A stretch of DNA of 64,000 nucleotides from Weissella bombi (GTDB taxonomy: Bacteria > Bacillota > Bacilli > Lactobacillales > Lactobacillaceae): the NCBI RefSeq assembly GCF_900094835.1, contig NZ_FMAO01000004.1, forward strand, positions 51,810 through 115,809, given 5' to 3'. The position numbers and the translations under genes are program-made. The notes below the pieces were generated by a model, which was not told the DNA's origin, did no database searches, and was given only the letters and a program-made list of their open reading frames with translations. Below are positions 19,406 through 28,364 of this stretch, piece by piece (within the stretch, counting starts at the first letter, position 1; each line of letters begins with the position of its first letter).

Positions 19406-20557
19406 TTACTTCAAAAAATTACAAGCAATTCCCTGATAAGCATCAATCAAATTCAAATAACTACTGATAGTCGTGTACTCATTTAATTGATGTGTCACTG
19501 TATCACCATCAGGTCCAAGGATAACCGTTGGTAGACCAACATTATTCTTCACAAAGACACTCGCATCAGTTGCACCATTCATTATCGTTAATCCAACCTG
19601 ACGATCATCGAATGCTGCTTGCGCCGATTTTTGTACAGTTTGGATAAAGTCATTATCTTTTTGTGTTTCAACGGCCTCAAAATTATGGATAATTTCCAAT
19701 TCAAGTTTGGCATCGTATAAATCATTCAACTGCTCAATTGTCTCTTGAATACGTAGAATAACCTTAGCATTATTAAATGATTCAGTTGGACGGATATTCC
19801 CCTCTAACTCAGCTTGTGCAGGAATAGTATTAACTTGTTCACCACCGCGAATAACAGTAATACTATGTTGCACCTTGCCCAAATAAGGGTCTTCTGGTGC
19901 ATCACTAAATAAATCTTTTTCCAAATTAATGTAGTTTACTAATCCTTGAATAGCATTAACTCCGCGTTCAGGTGTCGAACTATGAGCAGCTTTACCAGAA
20001 CTCTTAATACGATAATTAAAGCTTCCAGAATGTGCATAAATAACCTGTCCATCGGTCGCTTCACCAATTACCAATGCATCAGCATCATCAATCGCATGTT
20101 GCTCGTTCAAACGGTAAGCTCCTTGCGCACCATATTCTTCTCCTGCTGTCACAATCAAACGAAGCGTTCCATTTAATTCCACATCAGAATTTTCATATAA
20201 TTCGATTAATGCAATTGTTTCAGCGGCTAAACCACTTTTCATGTCAGCAGCACCACGACCGTACAACTTGTCACCATCAATATATGCTTCAAACGGACTG
20301 TGTTCCCAGGCTGATTCATCATCAATTGAAACCGTGTCTTGATGACCTGAGAAAACAAGCGTTTTCGTGTCTACATTCTGATTACCAATTTCTGCTTGAA
20401 GATTAGCACGGTTGTCGCCAAACTCATCAATATTTGCTTGAATACCATGATCTGATAACAACTGCTGCAAATACTTAGCAACCTCAATTTCATTACCATT
20501 TACCGTATTGATATTAACTAAATCCTGTAAAATCTTGATTTTCTCTGCTTTTTCCAT
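19406..20557 (-). CDS. M20-family deacylase/peptidase (ArgE/DapE type) under a methionine T-box
   Basis: Zinc-dependent amidohydrolase of 383 residues. Metal and catalytic residues are seen in SGHQDTV (His, Asp), GRGAADMKSG (Asp), TAGEEYG (Glu-Glu) and the final His in VTHQLNEY; the dimerisation domain is in the middle (about 180-290). Annotation by family alone would be succinyl-diaminopimelate desuccinylase or acetylornithine deacetylase. The T-box just upstream carries a methionine specifier, which argues for a role in supplying methionine or a sulfur amino acid, for example removing an acyl group from N-acyl-methionine. That is inference. AGGGGGAG lies about ten bases before the ATG. Confidence 0.85.
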   Translation of the reverse strand: MEKAEKIKILQDLVNINTVNGNEIEVAKYLQQLLSDHGIQANIDEFGDNRANLQAEIGNQNVDTKTLVFSGHQDTVSIDDESAWEHSPFEAYIDGDKLYGRGAADMKSGLAAETIALIELYENSDVELNGTLRLIVTAGEEYGAQGAYRLNEQHAIDDADALVIGEATDGQVIYAHSGSFNYRIKSSGKAAHSSTPERGVNAIQGLVNYINLEKDLFSDAPEDPYLGKVQHSITVIRGGEQVNTIPAQAELEGNIRPTESFNNAKVILRIQETIEQLNDLYDAKLELEIIHNFEAVETQKDNDFIQTVQKSAQAAFDDRQVGLTIMNGATDASVFVKNNVGLPTVILGPDGDTVTHQLNEYTTISSYLNLIDAYQGIACNFLK

Positions 20558-20593
20558 TCTAAGATACTCCCCCTAAATTTACTATTACACATA

Positions 20594-20866
20594 AAAAGAC
20601 TTCCACCCCTTTATACAAAAGGGTGAAAGTCTCACTGTACCACCTTAATTTTATGCTTTTTTCACAAAAAGCATCTCTTCAACTTACATTCAAATATAAG
20701 CCAGACGATAACGGGCCTACCGTAACAATTGCTTGCACAATTGTTAATGCTCCAAGCTCATCTTCGTTTTTCTCGCTTCCGGTTTTCTCAACTACCAACC
20801 ATCTCTGTTCAAGCTAAGCAAAACTACTCTTCTCTTCATAGCATTTTCTAATCATTGTTTAATGAA
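20594..20866 (-). ncRNA. T-box riboswitch, methionine specifier, controlling the M20 deacylase gene
   Basis: A leader read on the minus strand. The Stem I distal parts GGTTGGTAG..GAAAACC, the specifier region ACGAAG-ATG-AGCTTGG (ATG at 20759-20761) and the T-box AAGGTGGTACAGTGAG (motif near 20636-20645) are all in order. They are followed by a terminator (20594-20633, GACTTTCACCCTTT stem and TTTTT). Uncharged tRNA-Met would pair with ATG and the T-box and favour the antiterminator. Specifier identity is by alignment with the two other T-boxes of this window. Confidence 0.88.
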
Positions 20867-20895
20867 ATAGTACGCGTTTTATAAACTATTTTCAA
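20867..20895 (-). promoter_or_regulatory. Promoter of the M20 T-box transcript
   Basis: TTGAAA (20890-20895) and TACTAT (20867-20872) on the minus strand, 17 bases apart. It starts just after the stop of the upstream gene. Confidence 0.7.
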
Positions 20896-20903
20896 GCTCT
20901 TTA

Positions 20904-21710
20904 TTAACGATAAGCATTAATTAATTTTTGTAGCTCATCTTGAGCAGCTTGATCCTTTGACACAATAAAATCACTATCTGGCTTGAATGTACCGCGAGTA
21001 CCATCATCTTGATACTCACCAAATCCTGATGTCACACTCATTTCATATCCCATAGCCTGCAATTCATAAACTTTTCCATTATCACCTAATACATACTTTG
21101 TAACCGGCTTACTCATGTCACCAGAATCAGAGTACCCATTAGCTGTTGATTGAACAACATCTTCTTGCTTCCCAGTTGTTCCATTTTTCATTATCAAAAA
21201 TACACACCCACCAATAGCATGGATTGGAAATGCTTGTTGCCCAGGATTATTTAAGTCCTGTACCTGAATTTCGCCATCTGGCGTATTGGCATACCAATCA
21301 CCTCTCCCAGCAGCCCCATGGTTGAAGTATTCATCATTAACTGCCATATTACCTATTTCAGCCCTTTGTGATGCCCAATCCAAAAATGAAGCGTTAATAG
21401 ATTGTTTTTGCTCATCTGTTAAATGAACTGGTGCTTGTGTGTTAGAAGTATCTTCCGAACTTGATGAGGATGAAGACGAAGACGAACTAACACTAGTTTC
21501 TTCTTGTTGTTTACTGCTACTTGTTTCTTTATCAGTTTTTGAGCTTTTTGAATTAGCCTTATCTATTTTCTTAGACATTGAACTATTCTTAGCTTGTTTC
21601 GTTTTTAATTCATCACGATGCTCTGATTGCTGATTTGCATACAACGCACCGCCCGTACCAGCAATAACGGCTAAAACACTAACTATACCTACCCAGATTC
21701 CCTTATGCAT
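20904..21710 (-). CDS. Secreted/anchored protein with Ser-rich linker and DUF4767-like domain
   Basis: A 268-residue protein. A signal or anchor segment covers residues 5-25, followed by a charged and Ser-rich linker (about 35-95, including a run of ten Ser encoded by mixed codons). The globular C-terminal domain has IGNMAVNDEYFNHG, GRGDWYANTPDG and GEYQDDGTRG. This resembles the DUF4767 domain of lactobacillus surface proteins; the role is unknown. No lipobox cysteine is present. AGGGGGAG precedes the ATG. A decayed paralogue lies at 25527-26118, on the other side of the nuclease genes. Confidence 0.7.
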   Translation of the reverse strand: MHKGIWVGIVSVLAVIAGTGGALYANQQSEHRDELKTKQAKNSSMSKKIDKANSKSSKTDKETSSSKQQEETSVSSSSSSSSSSSEDTSNTQAPVHLTDEQKQSINASFLDWASQRAEIGNMAVNDEYFNHGAAGRGDWYANTPDGEIQVQDLNNPGQQAFPIHAIGGCVFLIMKNGTTGKQEDVVQSTANGYSDSGDMSKPVTKYVLGDNGKVYELQAMGYEMSVTSGFGEYQDDGTRGTFKPDSDFIVSKDQAAQDELQKLINAYR

Positions 21711-22365
21711 AATATACTCCCCCTTGTATATTATAATTATATCATTTTAGTGCGTTTGTTTTGGTTGTAGGTGTTTAAGCCTAAAAGCTCATAAAAGTCT
21801 TTAACTGTGTAAGCAAACCCCACATTAATTTGTATTTTCTATAAATAGAGTCAAAAATTTCACGCTTTTTTATTTTTCCTGTTCATAGCTAAAAACACTA
21901 GTTTTTACGCCATAGTGTAACACTAATGGCAATTTCATAACATCGTCCGCAATACAATTAATTATTATTAGAACATTATATCTAGTGTTACCAACAGCTA
22001 ACTCAGATAAGCTATCGACAGCAACTAACTGCGAACGAAATTCAAATAAACCTATAACGTTTACTAAGCCGAATTACGTGCACAACAGTCTCGCTATTTT
22101 GATGAATTTTCAGAAATCTTATCGCAATACGAACCTAATTACTCAGCAATGGATCAGATTATTCTAAGGTACAAGAAAAATCTAAAAAATATCAGAAACG
22201 TTTTTTTATAGACACTCTCTAATGGCTTGATCAAAGGTATTAATCGTCACATTTAATAAATTCGCCAAACAGCATATGGGTATGGTAACTCATTAAATTA
22301 CTTTTTCAGAATATGATTACAATTATTGAACAGACCACATATACCAGTTTTATGAATTTACTCAC
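21711..22365. other. Long AT-rich intergenic stretch at the island edge
   Basis: About 650 bases without a convincing gene; the short frames present lack ribosome sites and family resemblance. The only structure noticed is an imperfect palindrome GCCATAGTGTAACACTAATGGC minus one centre base (21909-21930), with a partial echo TAGTGTTACC near 21982. It may be the remains of a lost gene. Confidence 0.4.
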
Positions 22366-22410
22366 TAAAAAAGCTTGTGAATCTGACAAAAGTCATCAGA
22401 TCCACAAGCT
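22366..22410 (-). terminator. Terminator of the HNH/helicase operon
   Basis: Minus-strand stem AGCTTGTGGATCTGA with its complement around a nine-base loop, then TTTTTTA. It lies about 75 bases after the HNH reading frame. Confidence 0.85.
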
Positions 22411-22484
22411 ATATTTAACATACTCTTTAAGTAAAATAGTTTGTATTTTGAAAATGAATTTCAAAGTCAAGAAGCTTATTTCAT

Positions 22485-23453
22485 TTAAAAATTGCAAGAA
22501 TCATAATGACTAGCTAAAGCTTTTTTATCAGGATAATCATCTACATTTTGTGGTAAGTATAACGAAACACCAGCATATTTTCCATAAACAGAATTCATTA
22601 GACTAGGGGCCACCTCAACAATATATTCATTATTTATTCTAATAAGTTTTTTGTCAAATAGTAAATGCAAATCACTTCATAACAATAGACCATTCTTACT
22701 TATATTAGTTTCTTTTCCCATATATGGAAAAATATGTGCTGCCTCTAACACTGATTCAACATTTACCTTTGAAATAGAACATGTTCTATCATAAATATCT
22801 AACAATTTATTGCGAAAAGAAACTTGACCTTGACGGATTATAATAGCTCTTTGCTGCTGTTTTCTAGCATCAACAATATTTTTAAAATCAAATTCTTGGC
22901 CTAATATATTTTGATTATTAAAAGTTAATATTTTTTTTATTTCTGATTCTGATCTATTCATGTCAATCAACTTTTTATCATTCGCAATTTGAATAATAAA
23001 AAAACCATCATACCATGAAAAAATCATACCTATAAAAAACTTATATATATTTTGTCCTTCTTTTTTTCCGTTTTGTTGTATGATAACATCGACAGGAATC
23101 TTTTTATTCATATTTTGTGCTAAAGAAATATTTGCAGCTAAATGGTCTTTATCATAGAAAATACCTTGATTTTTAGTTGATTGCTGATGATACAAAAATA
23201 TGCCTATTTTATTCTTATCTAAAATAATTTCAGAATCCTGATACGGACCTTTAAGGGTTTGTTTTATAGAGGTCGCAAAGTTGTTATCTTTAGCTTTAAA
23301 TATTCCCATTGCAGGACTTACTATTAAATTACCGTTATCCGTTCTTTTACTTTTAGGTAAACTCCCTAAAGTATCGTGCTTCTGATAAAACCATTCCAAA
23401 ACATCTTTTTGATCTTTTTCTAAATTTTCAAGATACTCATAAATATTTTGCAT
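22485..23453 (-). pseudogene. HNH endonuclease interrupted by an in-frame TGA
   Basis: The frame runs 322 codons with a single stop, TGA at 22677-22679. The C-terminal HNH domain reads YDRTCSIS..VESVLEAAHIFPY..NGLLL-stop-SDLHLLFD. In HNH nucleases of this kind the stop position is usually Arg (NGLLLRADLH), so one C-to-T change (CGA to TGA) explains it. The stop removes the last catalytic His and about 60 residues. The N-terminal 200 residues form an unrecognised domain, perhaps a DNA-sensing module. It starts 54 bases after the DUF2075 gene with AAGGAG, probably as its operon partner. The frame after the stop is intact, so the lesion looks recent. Confidence 0.8.
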
Positions 23454-23507
23454 TGTAGCTCCTTATTTGTCTAATTTTTTTAGATCCATCTACAAATATA
23501 GTATAAC

Positions 23508-25456
23508 TTATTTTGTTAACCCCCTTAACTTTTCGCGTAATTTATCATCCACTGCATAAATATATAAACCATGAACACCACGCGTTAACAATACATTAAC
23601 AACGTTTTTTAAATATTTTTTATTTTCAAGAGTATTGTATGTTCCTTTCACTTTACGAATTTTTTGATGATCCATTGATTTATCAGCATCAATATCGAGT
23701 GAATTGGTTTCTTCATTCCATACTACAGATGGTCCAAGAATGACTCCTATGTAATTTAAATCAATACCTTGGACTGTAAAGTCACTTCCCATTTCATTAA
23801 TGCTACTATCAATCTCTTGCCAAGGAATTTGCTTTTTTTGTGCCTCTTTTACTTCAGGTAACTCTAAGTTCCAAGGCATAATCTCATCCCCAAATGTCAC
23901 ATTCCAAAAAAGACTACCATCCTTTGGCCTTGAGCCTTGTGAATATTTCCAATCATAAGTAGCCACCATTCTACTTAAACCGTTATTTTGATTTTTTATT
24001 TCTATTGCTTTTCTAAATGCACTTGCATCATCAAAAAATTTAATCTCATAACCGTTATCTTTTGGTGTAGTAACTAATGAATTTTTATCAAAACGTGCTA
24101 ATCTTTGAATCCATTCTATTGTGTTCTGATTTGCATTAATACGCCATTGCTCATTTAAATTAATCGTGATAGTCTTGTCGCCATTTAAAATACTCATTAA
24201 TTGATCATTATCTTCAACTTTTGATCTTGCCGAGACAAGTTGGTTAGGATCATAAATTAAAACCAAAGTTTTAGCTAATTTATGTAATGCAATTAACTCC
24301 GGTTCCCAGGTCTCTGATTTAGCACGACTATAATTGCCACTCCACAATAAATGCGCTTCATCCACTAATAAAATATCAACTTTTTTACCTTTATTAATAA
24401 ATGCAGAAACATCCATTACCATGTTTTTACCCATATTAAGTTTTTTGGCAATTTGTTCATACGTCCGACGTTGCTGTTCATGCCTTACTAGTAATGCCAC
24501 AGAATATTCATGACTTGTCATATCGTCATTTTCTGTAACTTCTACTGATTTCTTCCAAAAATCATAAAATAACTGTGACATCAAAACTGTTTTTCCCGAT
24601 CCAGCAAGACCTTCTATTTTTATAATCGCATTGTCATTTATTCCGTCTAACGTTTCATTAATTTTTTGCGTAATTAATTCTTTCGCTTCCAGCTGTTTTG
24701 GGCTTAAAGACTTAAATGGGCTATTGGCAAACAAAGCCGAATTATGGAATTATGCACTTCTACGAAACTTGACACAACGTTTCTTTGCCGTAACTGTTCC
24801 CAAATTTCAGGAAAAAGAGCAGCTCGATATGCATTTCGTTCATAAAAATCCGCTGATAAACCATTGTTACGACCATTATAAATTTTAGAAAACTTCGGAT
24901 CACCTAATAAGGAATCCATAAACATTTGCTCTAATTCTAAAGTTGCTGACTTATTAAATTTTGAATGACCAACAATATATAATGTTTCTTTATTATTATC
25001 AGCATCTGCTTTAATTGTATTTAACTTGTCATTACTTGCGTTTAAATGCTCATTTGTCCTTCTAACGATTGAACTAGCTTCACCCACGTACGCTAATTGT
25101 TTAATACTGTTCGTATACTTATTACGCTGTTTTCCTACCCCCAAATACAACGTTGGAAAATTCATCAATACTTCAGCATTTTCATGTTCTTGGAATTCAT
25201 CTATTCCCTTTTTTGAATAATCGATTTCCTCAATCTTTAAATTGTCATTACTTAAAAAACCAAACAACGATAAAATTTCAGTCGCATTAAAATTTAAAAT
25301 TTCAAAATACTTAGCGATTATATTATTAGGTATTGCCCTTTTGTTATTTTCCCAATTCTGTATTGCCTGTCTTGTAACATTTAATCTATTAGCAACATCA
25401 TCCTGAGTAAGACCTAATGCAATTCTTTTTGATTTTATTAAATTATATATTTCCAT
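23508..25456 (-). pseudogene. XRE-HTH / GIY-YIG nuclease / DUF2075 helicase fusion, split by an 8-bp duplication
   Basis: Two abutting frames form one gene. The first part (25456-24704) has an XRE helix-turn-helix (residues 4-58, LTQDDVANRLNVTRQAIQNWE) and a GIY-YIG nuclease domain (TLYLGVG about 102, AYVGEASSIVRRTNEH 122-137, Glu in LELEQ, Asn in NGR). The second (about 24734-23508) is a DUF2075 P-loop helicase with Walker A GLAGSGKT, Walker B DILLVDEAH and the motif VNVLLTRGVHGLYIY. The join contains GAATTATG twice in tandem (24739-24754, plus strand). With one copy removed, EVHNS reads straight into ALFANSPFKSL and the product has 646 residues. GIY-YIG/DUF2075 fusions are a known architecture, which supports the single-gene reading. 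As it stands, two fragments would be made. Confidence 0.85.
24739..24754. repeat. Perfect 8-bp tandem duplication (GAATTATG x2) causing the frameshift
   Basis: Two directly adjacent identical octamers. Deleting either restores the continuous HTH/GIY-YIG/DUF2075 frame exactly. Short tandem units can expand and contract by slippage, so the lesion may be reversible. Confidence 0.9.
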
Positions 25457-25517
25457 ATTTTAATTATCGCAAAACAAAAAAATATACAAAGCAACAATAT
25501 GTTGCTTTGTATATTTC
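25457..25517 (-). promoter_or_regulatory. 16-bp perfect inverted repeat: terminator of the upstream gene and probable promoter/operator of the HTH gene
   Basis: The arms aaatatacaaagcaac (25480-25495) and gttgctttgtatattt (25501-25516) are exact complements around aatat. On the minus strand the stem is followed by TTTTTTTG, so it can end transcripts of the decayed DUF4767 gene. The downstream arm also contains TTGTAT, 17 bases from a -10-like TAATTA (25461-25466). That -10 ends four bases before the HTH ATG, which has no ribosome site, so the mRNA may be leaderless. The XRE protein could bind the repeat to regulate itself (inference). Confidence 0.5.
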
Positions 25518-25526
25518 AATCAAAAT

Positions 25527-26118
25527 TTACCGATATGCACTAATTAACTTTTGTAGCTCTGCTTGTGCTGCATTATCACCAGACAAAACAAAATCTTGGG
25601 CTGGTTGATAATCACTAGTCGTCCCATCATCGTTATATTCACCAAAACCAGTGGTTAAACTAACTTGTTCGTCACTGGTTTTTAGCCCATAAACTTTATC
25701 GTTGTCGCCAAGAATATATTTTGTAATAGGTTTACTCATGTCTACCTCATCAGAATAACCACCAGCTGTTGATTCAACAACTTTATTTTGACGCCCAGTT
25801 GAATCATCTTTCATCGTTAAAAATACAACACCACCAATTATATGAATAGAAAATGCTGTTAGTCCCGGATTATTCTCATTTTGCACCTTCATTTGTCCAT
25901 CTAGTGTGTTGGCGTACCAATCCCCCCTGCCAGACGCACCATAACCAAAATAATAGTCATTTACAGCCATATTTCCAATCACCGTAAGTTGATCATCCCA
26001 ATTTAAAAACGCCTTATTAATTCCGTTTTAACCTGTTCAGTTTTTAGCGCCTTCTTTTGTGTCTGCTGATAACCATAGAATCCACTTATCCCAATAATTA
26101 CTAATGCTATAACACCAC
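25527..26118 (-). pseudogene. Decayed paralogue of the DUF4767-like secreted protein
   Basis: The 3' part (from about 26025 to 25527) encodes INKAFLNWDDQ, IGNMAVNDYYFGYG, GRGDWYANTLDG and a C-terminus ending LQKLISAYR, closely similar to the intact protein at 20904-21710. The 5' part, RRGVIALVIIGISGFYGYQQ (anchor segment), is in another frame; a one-base loss near 26025 separates them. No start codon fits the anchor frame although GGGAGG is present at about 26115, so the start is probably lost too. The Ser-rich linker is missing. Confidence 0.8.
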
Positions 26119-26206
26119 GCCTCCCGTATATTTTTATGTGATAATAATTACCATATATTATATAATAGAAAACTTTTAATATACAAAAAGAATATATTAT
26201 CTATAA

Positions 26207-28090
26207 TTAATCACTCAATTTATTATTAATATCCTGTAATGTTTTTAATAAATTTTTCAAATTAAATTGATCAATTTTATCAATTTCAGCTGAATATTTA
26301 AGGAATTCTTCTACATCATTAATAAATTTCTCTAAATCTAAAGTTTCATTTTTATGAAAATCTTTAATGTTTAAAATGCCAATATATTCAGAATTTAAAT
26401 ATTGATTTAGCATTGGAGCTTTTGAACCCTTCACTAGTAAATCTTCATAAAGAAATTTTGAATTAATAATTTCTCTAAAAATATTTATTTTAAATCCTTT
26501 TATAAGTATTTTACGTTGAGTTTCATAATCTTTTGAAAAAATAGAGTGTAATAATTTTTGAGCAATATTCTTAGATTTTTTGTCATTTACTGATTTAACA
26601 ATATGTTTTACATGTTCCATAACTTTTTTGTTCCGAGCAATTGCAGTATACAAAAAAGCAATGAGCGATTCATCAAATAATTCACCGTCTTGTAGTATAA
26701 CTTCTTTATTAACTGCCTTAGCTAATAAATCAAGTAAAATTTTTAAATAAGGCTTATCAGCTAAGTAAATACCATTTTCTTCAAAAAAAACGAAATTATT
26801 AATTAAAGATAAAATATTTCCAGAAGTCTCTCCTGAATCACAAAATTCTTCAAGTAATGTCTCCTGTAACTCTTTAAGTTGAACATCATTCATTTCTCTA
26901 AAATAAGATAATTTCGAAAGATTTGAAGTATTACTTTCTGTACTAAATAATTCACTCCAATTTTCGACAAATTTTTGCGCATCAAATACACCATTAAAAA
27001 CTACATTATTTATTTCATTTGTGTATATAATGTTTTCACTTAATGTTTTATCATGATGATAGCGTAATGTTATTTGTTCCGCTTTTGATTTCTCCTCGTT
27101 CTCATTTAAATGAATAAAATGAAAGTCTCTTGTATTAAGAATATTACCTAATTGATACAAATCACCACGTACTAATCTCCCTTCTCTATATTCATTAGCA
27201 ATCACAAAAAGATTTAGAAATGCGGATCTTTTAATACTATCCACTTTTTTTCCCTCGTTATGACAATTGCCCAGATACTTATCTAAAGATTGATCAATTA
27301 TATCGAATGTTTCTAAAATAAATTGAAGCGTTCTTAAATTAAACTGATCTTTATTATTTTGAACATACTCAGCTAAAATATTCACCAACCAAATAGAATC
27401 ATTTTTCAAATAATTTATCTCAGATTTTTCAAAAAAATCCCTTTTTACACTCTTTATATCATATGAAAATGGAATAATTCGGCTAATAGTTTTTTCATAA
27501 ATTTTATTGAATCTTTCTGGTTCATTAGAAATGATTTCCTTTGAATTACCTACTATAATAACGCGATACCCGTATGATTCAATTATGTTGGTAAGTAAAA
27601 ATCCAAGGAAATCAGATATTTTAATACTATTATTGATTCTCTCTAAATCATCAATAACCAATACTGACACTTTTTTTTTACTTTGTTCTTGTAATTGTTT
27701 CCTGATTGTAAATTCACTGGCTGCATTAGCCAATGGTTTAAAAACAGACAATTTATTACCAAATACACTAAATAAACCTTTGGCTATTCTCTTTGCATCC
27801 TTAATATTTTCCTTAGTGGCATTATTTTCTAAGTCTAATCCAATACTTGAAATAAAAAGATTATTTATTAAATCTATTTTTAATTCACTAAGGTTTTCGT
27901 ACCCATAAACAGAAAAATAAACTACTTTATGTTTTATTTGTAATTGAGGAATGACCTTATTTTTAAGAAAATAAGTTTTACCCGATCCCCAAGGTCCATC
28001 TAGCATAATAGCAAATTGATCTTTGGCTGATACAAAATTTAATAAACTGTCTAAAATACTATTGTTGTCTATATTGTTGGTTAGCTTCAT
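26207..28090 (-). CDS. KAP-family P-loop NTPase
   Basis: A 627-residue protein. Walker A GPWGSGKT lies at residues 32-39 and Walker B VSVLVIDDLERI near 150-161, followed by the KAP-type IVGNSKEII segment; the rest is helical and Leu/Lys/Asn-rich without further known domains. KAP NTPases occur in bacterial conflict systems and in membrane-associated complexes, and no transmembrane span is obvious here. The start at 28090 has seven G residues four bases upstream; an in-frame ATG at 28138 lacks this. It lies next to the nuclease/helicase locus on the same strand, so a linked defence function is plausible but unproven. It appears intact. Confidence 0.75.
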   Translation of the reverse strand: MKLTNNIDNNSILDSLLNFVSAKDQFAIMLDGPWGSGKTYFLKNKVIPQLQIKHKVVYFSVYGYENLSELKIDLINNLFISSIGLDLENNATKENIKDAKRIAKGLFSVFGNKLSVFKPLANAASEFTIRKQLQEQSKKKVSVLVIDDLERINNSIKISDFLGFLLTNIIESYGYRVIIVGNSKEIISNEPERFNKIYEKTISRIIPFSYDIKSVKRDFFEKSEINYLKNDSIWLVNILAEYVQNNKDQFNLRTLQFILETFDIIDQSLDKYLGNCHNEGKKVDSIKRSAFLNLFVIANEYREGRLVRGDLYQLGNILNTRDFHFIHLNENEEKSKAEQITLRYHHDKTLSENIIYTNEINNVVFNGVFDAQKFVENWSELFSTESNTSNLSKLSYFREMNDVQLKELQETLLEEFCDSGETSGNILSLINNFVFFEENGIYLADKPYLKILLDLLAKAVNKEVILQDGELFDESLIAFLYTAIARNKKVMEHVKHIVKSVNDKKSKNIAQKLLHSIFSKDYETQRKILIKGFKINIFREIINSKFLYEDLLVKGSKAPMLNQYLNSEYIGILNIKDFHKNETLDLEKFINDVEEFLKYSAEIDKIDQFNLKNLLKTLQDINNKLSD

Positions 28091-28274
28091 AATCCCCCCC
28101 AATAATATTGGTTTGTGCACAAAAATATGTAAATTCATTATATTTATAAATTTTAGTATATCACTAAATTTATAGCGTTATCCTGCATTATTTCCATTCA
28201 AAAACAAACAATAATTTATTCCCAAATGCTATTTCAGAGAACTTCATATTAATGATTTTCATACATTATCAACC

Positions 28275-28316
28275 ACAAAAAAACTCCCAAGTCGGTAAAA
28301 CCAACTTGAGAGTTAT
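28275..28316 (-). terminator. Terminator of the rplM-rpsI operon
   Basis: Minus-strand stem AACTCTCAAGTTGGTTTTACCGACTTGGGAGTT followed by TTTTTTG. Confidence 0.85.
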
Positions 28317-28364
28317 TTTTATATTCGGATCTTGAACAATCCCATAAAGTGTAATAAGTAAATA

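Noticed and set aside
21985..22167. Short plus-strand reading frame of 60 codons in the island edge
   Set aside because: No ribosome site, no family resemblance and low-complexity composition; judged to be chance.
22677..22679. TGA as selenocysteine or programmed read-through in the HNH gene
   Set aside because: No SECIS-like hairpin was seen after it, the usual residue here is Arg, and lactic acid bacteria generally lack selenocysteine machinery. A nonsense mutation is simpler.
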